Assembly: GCA_024336345.1 (NCBI GenBank) | Contig: JANFOG010000007.1 | Span: forward strand, 2,480,001-2,544,000 | DNA from: Mariannaea sp. PMI_226 | Taxonomy: Eukaryota; Ascomycota; Sordariomycetes; Hypocreales; Nectriaceae | Length of the DNA: 64,000 bases | Direction: 5' to 3' | Position numbers and translations under genes: made by a program | In this document: positions 9,391 to 21,042 of the stretch, piece by piece | Numbering within the stretch: the first letter of the stretch is position 1 | Layout of the letters: each line of letters starts with the position of its first letter | Notes under the pieces: generated by a model | What the model was told of the DNA's origin: nothing | Databases searched by the model: none | Seen by the model: the letters and a program-made list of their open reading frames with translations, nothing else

Positions 9391-12300
9391 ATGGGAATAA
9401 TATACTATAAATACTATAGTATAATATAAGGAAATCGAGGTCAATAGTAATAGCGCCATTATTCCATGACCCCAAGACCCACGAATTTGACATTCTAGCT
9501 ATCTAAGAACCATGGACTAATCCGTTTAATAATACCACCCACCACCTAGCTAAGGCCATCTTCTACCTCTGCTACCCAGCAGAAAGTAATAACGGCCCTG
9601 CCCGAACCTGCTTTTTTATTAACAAGAGACTAGACTATACACAATGGAAATTCACAGAACACACAAGGGACCTATGCTCAATCACTCTTATCATACAAGA
9701 TGATAATACCATATAACAAATCATAATATACAATATATACAATCCAAACCATCTCTCTAAATAGAGCACTCTGTTAGAACTAGCAAAGGTCCTAGAAGAA
9801 GGAAACAATATGGAATAGATCGCCCTTGGCGACTTTAACCTACATCACCCACTTTGGGGAGGATCCCATATTTAAGCCGATCTAGAAGCCATTCCATTAC
9901 TAGACATTATCGATATATATAACCTCACCAGTATGATAGAACTAGGGACCATTATATATAAGGAAAATGAGGCATATACCACAATTGACCTATGCCTTAT
10001 GACATTTGGATTAGTCAATCGACTTATATATAGCAAGGTCAATATGGAATGTAGCCATGATTCAGACCACCTACCCATTGTGACGGAACTGGATCTGTCG
10101 GCCATAATATTGTCACAATAGCCAAGGCGCGATTGGAAAGCTATTGATAAAGAGAAACTAAATAAAGAAACGCTAGTATGGCTGCCACGGCTCCAAAGAC
10201 TATAGACCAAAGGAGCCCTTGACCAATATATGACATCAATCGCAGCAGTAGTGTTAGAGGCACTAGACATTGTAGTTCCCCTCCGCTATCTATCATACCA
10301 TTCCAAAAATGGGTGGAATGATGAGTGCAAGAAAGTATTGGCAGAGGCCAAAAGACTTCGGCGCATTTACAGTTAGCAATATACCGACGCCACCTGGGAA
10401 GCATACCGTAACGCTAGGAATAGAAAAGGCAGGAAAATCAAGAAAGCCCTACGGGATAGCCATAGGGCAAGTATTGAATATGCTGCTAGCTCTGTGCGGT
10501 CTTTGTGGAAGACTGCTAAGTGGGCAAGGAATAGAGAGTCCCAAGCACCAAATGTCACCCCTACCCTATAGGACCCAACTACAAAAGAGATAGTTATTAT
10601 ACTAGAGGGAAAGGCCAATACCTTCAGAAATGCCTTCTTTCTAGCTCCTCCGGAAGCTAACTTAAAAGACATTTAGGGAGCAATATATAGAGATTAGATT
10701 CAGCTGCCACCAATTATGCAGAAGGAGGTTGAAGATGCTATCTTATAAATAGCTGTAGAGAAGGCCCTTGGGCTAGATGGTATTAAGAACGCAGTATTAT
10801 AGCACATATTGCCACTTATAGTGATACATCTTGCCAGAATCTTCAACTAGAGTCTTAAGCTTGGGTATTGCTCTAAATACTATTGTGAATCCACTATAGT
10901 AGTTATTTGCAAATTGGGGAAAGATAACTATATAGAACCCAAGGCATATAGACCAATTATACTACTTAATACTATAGGGAAAGTTATGGATATAATCATT
11001 GCGAGGAGGCTGAGCTATATAGCCGAGACCTATAACCTACTCCCAGCTACCCATATAGGCAGCAGGAAGCTTAGGTCCATAGAGCATGCCCTTTACCTTA
11101 TTATCAATAAGATATATGAGGTATGGAATAGAGGGTATGGCTTGGTAGCTAGCCTCCTACTCCTCGATGTTATTAGTGTATTTAATAATGTCTTATATAC
11201 CAGGCTCTTCCACAACCTGCGGAAGAGGAGGGTAGATGAAGGCATTATCAGATGGTTAGAGAGCTCGCTACAGGAGAGGTATATAACCATTGTGGTAGAT
11301 AGCTTCCAGTCTGAGCAATTTAAGCTCACAACCGGAATCCCCCAAGGATCGCCATTTTCACCAATCCTATACTTCTTCTATAATGTAGACCTAATAGAAC
11401 AGTGCAACGATCCCGCTGTGGGCATTATAGCGATAGGCTTTATTGATGATATAGCTATCCTAGCCTGTGGGGAAATGACAAAAGAGACCTGCAGGAAGCT
11501 ACAAGAGTCGCTCGGAGTGGCAGAAAGCTGGGCTGCCAAGTATGCATTAGTGTTCTTGCCGAAGAAATTCCAGCTGGTGTATTTTATAAGGGCAAGGAGG
11601 TTTGACTTGGACCAGTTGGTGCAGACACCCTGGGGGACGGTCCGGCCGAAGGGAATGTGCAAATATCTTGGCCTCACTATGGACACAAAACTGACTTAGA
11701 AACCTCATGTCGATGAGATACAGCGGAAGGTAACCAAGACCATTTTAGCCCTAAGTTGCTTGGGGAGCTCAACTTGGGGTGTGGGCCTGAGGGATATGCG
11801 AAAGATCTTTAAGGGAGTGGTGATCCTATAGATGATGTATGCCTACTTAGCCTAGTCTAACTCAAACTTCTACACAAAAGAGATATATTCATACTACACA
11901 TTGGCTACCCTGGAATGACTTTAGGCGCGGGCACTGAGGGTTATCATGGGGGCATTCCGAGTGACTTCATCACCAGCACTAAACATCAAAACCTATACAT
12001 TGCCAATTGCACAATAGATATGGAAACACAATGTGGACGCTCTTGCCAGACTTGGCTTTAGCAATAACCTCCACAACAGTCAGAAAGCGAGTCCGCAATA
12101 CCACACACAGAGATAAATGCAAGAGACAGAAGGTGGCCCAAATATAATACAGCTAGAGCCAGCGCTCCCTTACACAGTGGCCCTATGGTGGCAAGCCCCC
12201 AGGACTTTCATTGAGGGATCAAAGGAAGAAGCACATAACAGCCACGACAAGAGTCTAAAGGTCCCTGACGTCATCCGTGTTTACACAGACGGCAGCGGCA

Positions 12301-13221
12301 TCAACGGAGAGATAGGTGCCGCCGCGATATGTGTTACCAACGGAGCTGTGGCAAAGCAATATATGGGCAATGAGAACATATTGACAGTATATGCTGGGGA
12401 ACTCCAAGGCATCAACCTTGCACTCCAGATAGCATAGTCAATGTGGGATAGAGGTAGCATGAGAAAGACAGTCATGATCTATATAGACAATCAAGCAGCA
12501 ATATGATCAACAGCCAAGCCCGGACATCGGTCTGTCTGGGGCATACATCCTCCAAGATATAGCCACAACAATTGACAAGATCCACAATAGCGGCCGCAAA
12601 GTAGAGATCAGATGGGTGCCGGCACATCAAGGCATATATGGAAATGAACTTGTTCATATAGCAGCAAAGGAAGCAACAGGTTGGAGGGAGCAGAGTTCCG
12701 GCCCCAGGGCTGAGACTCGACCTGACCTTCGCACACTACGGACCACAGTTAAGATATGGGCACATAAAGAGGCAACAGCTAGGTGGGAAGCAGAATGGGA
12801 GAAGGAAACACGAGGCAGAACATCATATCGTTATACACCATAGCCAACACCAAAGGTTCTGGACATTCACGAGGAGCTAAGCAAGAAACAATCCGCAAGG
12901 CTAGTCTAGCTACGCACTGAGAAGATCGGTCTGCTGGACTTCCTCTTCACAAGACGAATACCTTAAATCGAGAGCCCAGACTGCCCCTGCGGAGAGGGGC
13001 GTCAGACCGTCAAACACGTTCTATTGCACTGCAGGACCTTCCGGACCCTGCGGTGGCAAGAACTTGGAGGCTGCAGAGACAGAAGGAAACTACTTAACGT
13101 GCGCGAGATGGTCAAGAAGACCATCCAATTCATCGAACGCACAGAGACTCTAGGGCTCAGAGGAGTCAGATCAAACGTACAGGAGGAGCCAAGCGAGGAG
13201 GAACATCGTGGCTGGCAATAA
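9391..13221 (+). pseudogene. LINE ORF2, endonuclease-reverse transcriptase-RNase H (decayed)
   Basis: Domains in order: AP-type endonuclease (LFHDPKTHEFDILAI, ALGDFNLHHPLWGG, SDHLPI; about 9460-10080); reverse transcriptase (YRPIILLNTIGKVMD, TTGIPQGSPFSPILY, FIDD at 11439-11450); RNase H (VYTDGSGINGEIGAAAIC about 12276; VPAHQGIYGNELVHIAAKEA about 12616); and a C-terminal CPCGEGRQTVKHVLLHC motif near 12980-13030. The longest open piece is 10914-11699. In addition to many TAG/TAA stops there is a small indel near the start and a frameshift near 12540, between the two RNase H motifs. Confidence 0.87.
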
Positions 13222-13607
13222 GGTAAAGGTCAGCTCTCCGGCGATTTCCTTGGCGCGAGGCGCCGACGAAAGAACCGGCACTGGGGGAGTTTCGTATGCA
13301 GACGCACAAACATGATGCTCTTGCCGCAAGACGGGAGCATCACAAGCGCCCTTTATATATAGAGCAAGATGGAAACCACTATCGCCAAAGGCCCCGCCAA
13401 AAGTCAATGTAGATAGAGGTTATAGTGCAAAGGGAGGGATTTTCTGGGACAGATGGCCACCTTTCTTTCAACAAGCAAGGCGGTGAAGAGGGGCGGATCA
13501 ACATTATACCGATACGCCCCGGCTGGCTGCCGAACCCTGCCTATCCGGGCATAGCTGCGGGTCACGCGGCTGCAACCGTGTAGGAATAATCAATCAATCA
13601 ATCAATC

Positions 13608-13622
13608 AAGATACACACATAA
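13608..13622. repeat. Right target-site duplication of the LINE
   Basis: Exact copy of 7585-7599, directly after the AATC tail. Confidence 0.88.
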
Positions 13623-14532
13623 GGAAGGGGGAAAGGAGACAGGACTAGACCCAAGCGCACAGCACCAATAGAACCCTCTTTCCTACCTTAAAAACTAACC
13701 TTCCTACCTTCGTTCCTCAAGGCCCTTGTGCGCAAACGGTTTTCGTTTGCCACACGCTGTATTAGTGGAGCGAGCCCAAGCTCCAAACGCCGGGATCATC
13801 AAGAAAAGGATTTTTTCAGACCATAAAATGTACGAGCAGCCCAATTCTCGTTGCAAGTTCTAGCCAACGTCGTCTGCCCAACGCTTGCAAGTGTCGCCCC
13901 GATTTTCCGCTATAATGTATGCCAGCTAGCATCTGAAAACGTGACTTGGAGTAACAAGTACATGAGTGCATAATGCAGAAACTGGAAACGTAAGTTTCTT
14001 CGCTTTCTCTGGCTATGTGACCCATACTGGTCGCTAATAGTCTACGTCAAGGATGCTTTGCGAATGATGCTGCAAGTTTAGCCCCATGACTTGATGTCAA
14101 TGAGAGTTCGGGGGAGAGAACCCCTGGAACTTCCCCACGATCCAACCCAAACCTTTCCCCAACTGGGGATAGTCATAAGAAATTGCTGTCTGTATGCCAT
14201 AACATCTTCCAAGTGACCTGCCAGCCGCGGTCGCCTGCCATTAATGGCTCACATAATGGCCCAATATGGGAAAGGTGGTTAATATTATATTCAAATATCT
14301 ACAGATTAGAACGTACTATGTTGTCTCGCAGTCATTCCACTAAACCCCCATTTTCTGCGCCATCAACATCCTTCTCTCTGGCGGTGCGATGCTCAAGGAC
14401 AGGAAGCTGCTCGCCCCGACCCTGTGTTAAATAAAAGGCCCTATCGGCCACTCTCAGTGCGTTTCTTTCCAACGCAATTAAAACATCTAATCACCTGGGC
14501 TTCTACCTTTTTTTCTTTATCTACACCTCAAA
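13623..14532. promoter_or_regulatory. Upstream region of the aldehyde dehydrogenase gene
   Basis: 910 bp without a credible gene. A TATA-like ttaaataaaagg lies at 14428-14438, about 95 nt before the ATG, and is followed by a pyrimidine-rich leader (ttctttccaacgc; ctttttttctttatc), the usual layout of an expressed fungal promoter. The left part resembles pre-insertion DNA split by the LINE. Confidence 0.4.
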
Positions 14533-16271
14533 ATGCTCTCGACCATTCAGATCACGTTGCCTAACGGCCAAACATATGATCAACCCACCGGTCTCTTCAT
14601 CAACAACGAGTTCGTCAGCGCAACGGGCAATGAATTTATCGTGATAAATCCTGTGTAAGTTCTATGGTAGAAACAAAGTCGCTAGGGCCTACTCATAACG
14701 TATCCCCAGGTCCGAGGAAGAAATTATCACGCTTAGAGGAGCGTCTACTGAAGATGTCAATAAGGCCGTAGCTGCAGCGCGCAAAGCTTTTGAGGGAGAA
14801 TGGTCGGAGCTCGCTGCCGCAGAACGTGGAGCCTTTCTCTACAAGTTGGCCGAGCTAATTCACCGTGATCTTGGGCTCATCGCTGCCATCGACGCTTTCG
14901 ATAATGGCAAGGTATGCACCGTTAAATATCTATACCCAGTATAAATGTGTACAACTAACTGCTTGGAAATTAGCCCTTCAGGGATGCTCTCAGCATTGAT
15001 TTGAATGAGTCGTATAACGTCTTTCGCTACTATGCCGGGGCTGCAGATAAGATCACGGGCCGGACTATCGAGACATCGGCTGCGAAGCTCGCCTATGTGT
15101 TACAGGAGCCTTTGGGTGTCTGCGGACAGATCATCCCTTGGAACTTCCCTTTCATGATGCTGGCTTGGAAGATCGCTCCGGCTCTTGCCTGCGGGAACAC
15201 TGTTGTACTCAAGCCAGCAGAGCAAACCCCACTCTCTGCTCTTTACTTCGGCAAGCTCGTTGCAGAAGCTGGTCTTCCCGCTGGTGTCGTTAATATTGTG
15301 CCTGGCCTTGGGCCCGAAACTGGTAGGGCTATTGCGGGCCATATGGGCATTGACAAGATCGCCTTTACCGGAAGTACTCATACTGGCCGGACTATTATGA
15401 AGGAGGCTGCGTCTAATTTGAAGAATATTACTCTCGAGTGTGGAGGAAAGAGCCCTTCTATTGTTTTTGCAGATGCAGAGCTGGAGCAAGCAGTTAAGTG
15501 GTGCCACGTTGGCATCATGCATAACAAGGGAGAGGTAAGTTGGATTTGTGCAAGTCAATAGAGCAAGCGAGCGCGCTAACAATTGAAGAGGTTTGCACCT
15601 CTACTTCGAGGATTTACGTTCAAGATGCTATTTACGATGAGTTCCTCCAGAGATTTGTCGATATTACCAAGGAGAATGATAAGCTCGGCAACCCCTTTGA
15701 CAATGAGACCTCACAGGGTCCACAGGTGTCTAAGGCCCAGTATGACCGGGTCGCCTCATATATCGAGGAGGGCCGTAAGTGTGGTGCGAAGCTCCTGTAT
15801 GGAGGAAAACAACATGGCAACAAGGGTTTCTTCTTGAAGCCCACTGTCTTTGCGGATGTAAGCAATATTTCTTCACTCCTCTGCTTTATTTTTGAGTGCA
15901 TCACCAGTTTGGGCCCACATACTAACTATTGATAGACTACTGAGGATATGAAGATCATGAAAGAGGAAATCTTTGGCCCTGTCGTTTCTATTTCCAAATT
16001 CAGTACTACTGAGGAAGTTATCGCCAAGGCTAACGATACTTCATATGGCCTCGCCGCCGCTATATTTACCGAGAGGGTAGCTAAGGCGCACCAGGTTGCT
16101 CGCAAGCTACAGGCTGGAATGGTTTGGATCAACTCGGCTGGGGATTCACACTTCGGCATCCCTTTTGGCGGGTATAAATCTTCGGGCATTGGACGCGAGT
16201 TGGGCCAGTATGCGCTAGATGCATACACACAGTCTAAGGCTGTTCACGTCAATCTGGGTTTGCAGCTCTAA
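14533..16271 (+). CDS. Aldehyde dehydrogenase (NAD(P)+), five exons
   Basis: Oxidises an aldehyde to the acid. Exons 14533-14654, 14710-14911, 14974-15534, 15591-15857 and 15936-16271 join without frame error to 495 residues, the normal family length. Visible family motifs: [42 protein letters not shown] (cofactor loop), catalytic Glu263 in LECGGK, catalytic Cys297 in [20 protein letters not shown], and [14 protein letters not shown] near the C-terminus. The residues just before the nucleophile are GEVC rather than the usual GQ-x-C. No targeting signal is seen, so it is probably cytosolic. It heads the group that includes an amine oxidase, which would produce aldehydes; the partnership is inferred from proximity. 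Confidence 0.93.
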
Positions 16272-16962
16272 GTAAGAGTGTCTCATTAGGCATGGGTCGT
16301 AAGAAGAATGTCGACACTGTCCCAATGTATTGTGATTAGAGAATACGAAGTCGGGTGCCACTTGGCGAGCTCACTTTTTCACAAACTAAAGATAGGCCTG
16401 AGTCAGGATTGGAAATATAGAAAGCTGAGCTATACACGCCTTTGCATGTAAGGGATTCTGAGAGATTGTACATGAAGATGACTGTAGAATGTGAGTAAAC
16501 TTTGGTTACCATACTGCCAAGGCTATTCCCTAATTTAGCATGACCTCAAGTCAAGAAACCCTGAGGTCGAAATCCTCTACTCCAAACTTCCTGTAAAAGT
16601 TCGAATCCACGATGGTAAGTGTGAATGCCTGTCCAGTTGGCTGATCTATGAGAGGTTATCTCCACCAATGCCCTCTCACTGAAAAACTCACTTGACAGCC
16701 CCGAGACGGTGATAACGAGGAGCGGCAATACCCTATATTCCAAAGTGGAACAGAACAACACTGCACGGGGCCTGTTGGCCCTGACGCTTCACTTCCGTAA
16801 CAGATTGCTAAACCAAAGCCTTGAACTTCCTTGAATTTCACATTCAGATTGAACTTGCAGAGAGGACATGCGTCGAGGACAAACGGAACCATAGATAAAT
16901 CATATACTGCTCTCGTGTCTCCGTACTACTTCATCGACGAGCCAATCAGAGTGAAATTGTCA
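16272..16962. other. Intergenic region
   Basis: About 690 bp between the aldehyde dehydrogenase stop and a weak minus-strand frame. Short ORFs on the minus strand show no recognisable domain. It holds the dehydrogenase 3' end. Confidence 0.4.
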
Positions 16963-17397
16963 TCAACACCCCGTACCGCTGATTGAAACAAACATTTGAT
17001 CATACGAGTCCCAAACCCAGTTTTCAAAATCCTGTCGCTCTTCCTCGGTAAAGACTTCATTTCGTCGTCTCTTAGTAAACCCCCCGTGCAGAGACTTGTT
17101 CACCTGTCCGTGATCCTGTCTCCTAGTAAACTCCTTTTTCTCTTCTTCACAGCTCAATGCATTCAAAAGATACAACCGCTCATTATCTGTTGTCCAAAAA
17201 TGATCTAGAAGTTCAATCTTCGAGTCCTCCTGGTCCGCCTCAGAAGTGCTTCCCTTAGGGTCTCCGCAAGGTTTAGAGCTCTCACAGTCCGAGGCACAGT
17301 CGTCATCAGTGTATAGAGCCCCGGAAAAGTCGGACCATGTCCCTCTTCGCCTCATTGCCGTGTTTCTTACTTTGTTGAGCGATGCATGGTCTCCCAT
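16963..17397 (-). CDS. Hypothetical small acidic protein
   Basis: A minus-strand frame of 144 residues from the ATG at 17397 (the open frame extends up to 17595, but the upstream part is Cys/His-rich and not protein-like). It encodes RRRGTWSDFSGALY, an acidic DDDCASDCESS segment, LLDHFWTTDNERLYLLNALS and FTEEERQDFENWVWDSYDQM. The charged, helix-forming C-terminal half and regular Trp/Tyr spacing look like real protein, but I recognise no family and see no supporting intron or promoter. It may be a fragment of a longer ancestral gene. Confidence 0.35.
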   Translation of the reverse strand: MGDHASLNKVRNTAMRRRGTWSDFSGALYTDDDCASDCESSKPCGDPKGSTSEADQEDSKIELLDHFWTTDNERLYLLNALSCEEEKKEFTRRQDHGQVNKSLHGGFTKRRRNEVFTEEERQDFENWVWDSYDQMFVSISGTGC

Positions 17398-18081
17398 GGG
17401 ACGTGGTTGCTGCTGGGCTGTGTCGTGGGCTAATAATTCATGCAATGCGCACGAACTGTTTAAGAGTGAATCCCGTGTGCACGCCGCTTGTCTCAGATGG
17501 CATCGTTGATGACATGAACGAAATCTTGGTTGGTGACCTTCAGTATTCCATTGGGCTGTGTGTACAGCTGTCATATCTGTTCCAAGTCTTTGCATGTCGA
17601 CACGATAGTGTGTGCGGGAAGATTATGGGGTTGCGCAGTGGCTGCTGTTTCCAATGCATGGCATGTCTCAATGATACATTTCCGGAAACCAAGCCGCGGC
17701 AACGGTTATTGAAATAGCCGATGGACTTATCTACTTCAAAGAGAGTTGACTCAGCACCCACAGACTCATAACACAACGCGTCAATTCATTGGATTATTAG
17801 CTCACAGACCACCAAGTAGCTACCCACTCTTTCGGATCTTACCGTGTTCACTGTCATTGGCAAAGGACACCATTCCAGGAACAGTATCCCACAGCGAGGT
17901 ATTTTCTCGTCTAATTCGACTTGGTAGACCAAGTTTTGAGATTGACAGTGACCGGTGCTCTACTCAGTCGAGAATAGAAAAACCGCCACTTCCTTCTCAC
18001 TTGAACTCGTTTAATGTTTGTACTTCAATCTGTTATCATCACATGCATAATATGTCATCGCTCGAGTATTCTTTTCCGAAG
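17398..18081. other. Intergenic / leader of the NmrA-like gene
   Basis: An open plus-strand frame runs through 17746-18081 into the next gene, but it shows no protein similarity and is best read as 5' leader. In-frame ATGs at 18043 and 18052 could lengthen the next protein by about 10-13 residues. Confidence 0.4.
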
Positions 18082-18991
18082 ATGCGCGTAGCCATCGCTG
18101 GATCCGGCGCCATGGCTCGCTATATGTGCGAAGAGTTCACCAAAGTCGGTCATGAGATCGTCATACTGACTCGGAGCCATAAGCCGCAACTCAAACACCC
18201 CATGGTTACCCAAATCATCACCGACTACAGTCTGAAATCCTTGAGCACGGCGCTAGTCAATTGCGACGTGCTCATATCGACGATCCTAGATTATTCCACG
18301 TCATATATTGACATTCACCACACTCTCATTCAAGCGTGCCAGCAGAGCCCAAGATGCAAGCGCTTTATTCCCTCTGAGTTTGGAGGAGACATTGAGAACT
18401 ATCCTGACCAGCCTGGATTCTACTACCGTACTCGAGAGCCAATTCGCAAGGCGCTGCGTGAGCAAAAGGATCTCGAATGGACTCTCATCTCAGTTGGTTG
18501 GCTAATCGACTACGTCTTACCGGCCAAGAACCGCTATCTCTACGACATTGGCGAGGCCTTCCCCATAAACCTCGCTGACGGCCGTATCGTGATCCCGGGG
18601 CCAGGAAACCAGCCCGTTAACATCACGTGGGCGCGCGATGTCGCTAAGGCGCTGGCATCCCTTGTTCAGTTACCAGCCTGGGAGCCTTACACATATCACC
18701 TGTGAGAAGACGTGCTGGAATGATGTGGCCAAGATTATCAAACAGAAATACCGACCAGACCTAGAAACCAAACACCGATCGCTCTTCGACCTACTGGAGA
18801 CCATCAAGACATCTAAGGACGAAGATGCCTTACTTACCGCTGAGTATCAAATTTTCTCGATTATTCCAGCGAGCTCTCTGCCAGAGGATAAAGTAACAAC
18901 TCAGAGAGAGAAGTATTTCCCAGGTGTCCGATTCCGTACATTGCAGGATGGGTTAATTGAGTTCGATCGTGATCCGAGTATTATTATGTAA
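18082..18991 (+). pseudogene. NmrA-like / isoflavone-reductase-like NAD(P)-binding protein with a frameshift
   Basis: Rossmann-fold member of the NmrA/isoflavone reductase group, either an oxidoreductase or a redox-sensing regulator. It starts MRVAIAGSGAMARYMCEEF (glycine-rich NAD(P) loop), then LISTILDYS, CKRFIPSEFGGD, TLISVGWLIDY and ITWARDVAKALASL. After WEPYTY at about 18705 the frame hits a TGA. The homologous continuation (CEKTCWNDVAKIIKQKY to FPGVRFRTLQDGLIEFD) lies in another frame and ends at 18991. Loss of one AT unit from an ATAT run would explain this. GT-AG rescue would need an intron of about 34 nt, too short. About 300 residues if the frame were whole, normal for the family. 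The break is either a recent mutation or a sequence error. Confidence 0.75.
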
Positions 18992-19659
18992 ACGCATATT
19001 GGAGGAGAGGAGACAGTGTATGTGGTGGATTTTGTTTCTTCATAGACTTCCTTCAACAACTACTTCAAGACCTCAGAGGACTGAATAAGCTGGATCAGAG
19101 AAGACAGTTGCTATGCCACTTTCGTTCACAATAATCGGATCTACTGTTGGCTTTTTCTGTGATAATTTTGTTTGCATCTAATTTCCTTTACTAATCTGCT
19201 CTTTTTTCCCAATTACTTTGACACATTAGATGGCCATGAGTTATCATGGCCCTATGGGATCTAGCTCGGCTGGATTGCCCGATACTAACGGAAGTACAAC
19301 TCTAGGGTAACCAATACAGGTTGTTAGCAGGGGTTTTACAGGTCGTAACTCGAAGAGATGCATGCATTGATCAAATTATCTAAAAGAAAGCTTAGGGTAT
19401 ATATTGCTAATTTTACTTTGTTGTATCCTAGAGTTCTTTTACTCTAGCTGAGTTGAGCAGTTGAACGTATTGCGTTCAACAAAGATAAACCACGGTAGTA
19501 AGGAGCTGAGCTCCGTTCCGTAATACTTACATCTTGTCACCCACACCCAAGGTTGACTAATGCAACTTAATTAAGGCTTCTTTGCCACGTATATTACACG
19601 TCTCTTATTTGAGTAGTTTATTAGCCTACTACTATTGAACGCAAGGAATAGAGAATCCT
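18992..19659. other. Intergenic region
   Basis: About 670 bp of A+T-rich sequence with no coding frame. Nothing recognisable beyond the 3' end of the NmrA-like gene. Confidence 0.4.
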
Positions 19660-20130
19660 GCCATGGGCTTCTCTTTCCGGTATGGCGGATCATCTCCCCC
19701 GCGTTCCAATAGATTCACCAGTGCTAGCGCCCTTCAGTGGACTACCGAATACAGATTCTCGGGATTTACGGGGTCCACGGGGCCGCGACGCAGCGGAGCT
19801 GCTCGGCAGACAGGATCTTTAGTCCAATCATCGAGACCACCAAAAACGAGCTTGGTTAGGCATTAGACTACCATTATCGGCTTCTGCGGTTAGGTCGTTG
19901 CCTGGAATTTCCCGCTCAGCGTGGAACGTCGCCCCAGCGGTCCACGCTAGTTGGATTAGTGCATTCGAGACTTCTTAGCAGACATCTTTGTAGGCCTTCC
20001 TCCCTAGTCCCTTAACCAAGAAGGCCAGATCCTCCCTGACGTGATCCATATCATATCTGGATTCAGCAAGATGCCTGGTGCGGCATTAGCATTTCACTTC
20101 GACGTCGACAATCTTACCTTTACGGGCCCC
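19660..20130 (+). pseudogene. Relic of an aldehyde dehydrogenase gene
   Basis: Scattered plus-strand frames keep aldehyde dehydrogenase fragments in the correct order: IIETTKNEL, then GFCG, a stop, VVAWNFPLS (as in [12 protein letters not shown]), and DVIHIISGFSKMPGAALAFH followed by FDVDNLTFTG (as in GVINIISGFGK...HMDVDKVAFTG). Stops and frameshifts separate them, and the N- and C-terminal parts, including the catalytic Cys region, are missing. It is clearly more diverged than the intact gene at 14533. Confidence 0.6.
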
Positions 20131-20589
20131 TGCCATCACAGGCTAATAGCCAATGAAGCTTTCGTCGATCTAGGCGGTCAGCTACGACCTTCGAAGTATG
20201 ACGTGCTGGATATTTTCGAACGTGAGGGATAGCAGACTGTAACTCGAAACACTGATAACACACCCACCATTAATGTCACAACAGTCAAGCACGATTTCAA
20301 GCACAAGCTAATAAAATAATATTTGTCTCAATAGGATGACAGCCAACACCACCACAAGGCCAACTGGAAACAGCCCTCGGTAGACATACAAGGAGTATGA
20401 AATTAGCACAAGCTTATGGTTACACCTGGCGCCAAACGATTTTACGGCATGTCAGTCTCCTCAATAAGCGTGATTATTTCATTTTGTTTAATCAGGGTAA
20501 TCAGCTATTATCGCAAAGTCTGCCCCCTTAATTTATTCCAATATTGACTACGGCAATAGTTGATCAGATGTTTTCTTATTAGAAGTCAT
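20131..20589. other. Intergenic region
   Basis: About 460 bp between the dehydrogenase relic and the RidA-like stop codon. No gene or repeat is visible. Confidence 0.4.
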
Positions 20590-21042
20590 CTAAGCGCCCT
20601 GATTTGGTGGAATGAAGGCATACAACGTCATTTCCACAATCGCACCACCATAGAGTGAAGGTACAGTAACGCCCGTCCATGCGGGGCGATTGTTGCCCAT
20701 GTACTTTGACTTGGCTTCCATCATGGCATTTGTCCATTCATCTGACATGTTCGGAGTGTATGTAGTCATCTGGTAGACGTTCTTCCAGCCTTCAGTAACT
20801 CCCGCAGCCCTCAGCGACTTCTCGGCATTCTCCCATGCTAGCATGATTTGTTCCCGACCATCGATGGGTAACGACAGATCATCTTTGAACCCGCACTGCC
20901 CAGATGTAACCACAAGAGAAGCGTTTGGAGGGATAACAATTGCCTGAGAAAGCTTCAGCTGATTGCTAATTTCGGAGAACCCGGCTTGAGGGTCGAAGGT
21001 GCGCAAACCGTGTCCTCTGAAGCTGTTTTGTGTGTATTCCAT
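20590..21042 (-). CDS. RidA/YjgF/Rid-family protein
   Basis: 150-residue single-exon protein of the RidA superfamily, which hydrolyses reactive enamine/imine intermediates made by amine- and amino-acid-metabolising enzymes. Family features in order: LKLSQAIVIPPNASLVVTSG (first strands), REQIMLAWENAEKSLRAAGV (long helix), KNVYQMTTYTPN, NNRPAWTGVTVPSLYGGAIVEM (C-terminal core). A canonical RidA Arg at the active site is not obvious, so it may belong to a fungal subgroup with a different substrate. The length slightly exceeds the usual 130 residues because of an N-terminal extension. It sits between an aldehyde dehydrogenase relic and a dehydrogenase/permease pair; a role beside the amine oxidase is plausible. 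Confidence 0.87.
   Translation of the reverse strand: MEYTQNSFRGHGLRTFDPQAGFSEISNQLKLSQAIVIPPNASLVVTSGQCGFKDDLSLPIDGREQIMLAWENAEKSLRAAGVTEGWKNVYQMTTYTPNMSDEWTNAMMEAKSKYMGNNRPAWTGVTVPSLYGGAIVEMTLYAFIPPNQGA

Larger units (their letters stand above)
7600..13607 (+). mobile_element. Full-length, inactivated non-LTR retrotransposon (Tad1/I-like LINE)
   Basis: 6.0-kb element bounded by a 15-bp target-site duplication and ending in five AATC units (13588-13607). It has a gag-like ORF1 with zinc knuckles, and an ORF2 with AP-endonuclease, reverse transcriptase, RNase H and a terminal CCHC motif. Dozens of in-frame TAG/TAA codons, mostly at positions where Gln or Trp is expected, indicate RIP or similar C-to-T decay. 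Both ends survive, so insertion was complete and decay came later. Confidence 0.9.

Noticed and set aside
17746..18081. Long N-terminal extension of the NmrA-like protein
   Set aside because: The family starts at the glycine-rich loop; the extension has no similarity and reads like leader DNA.
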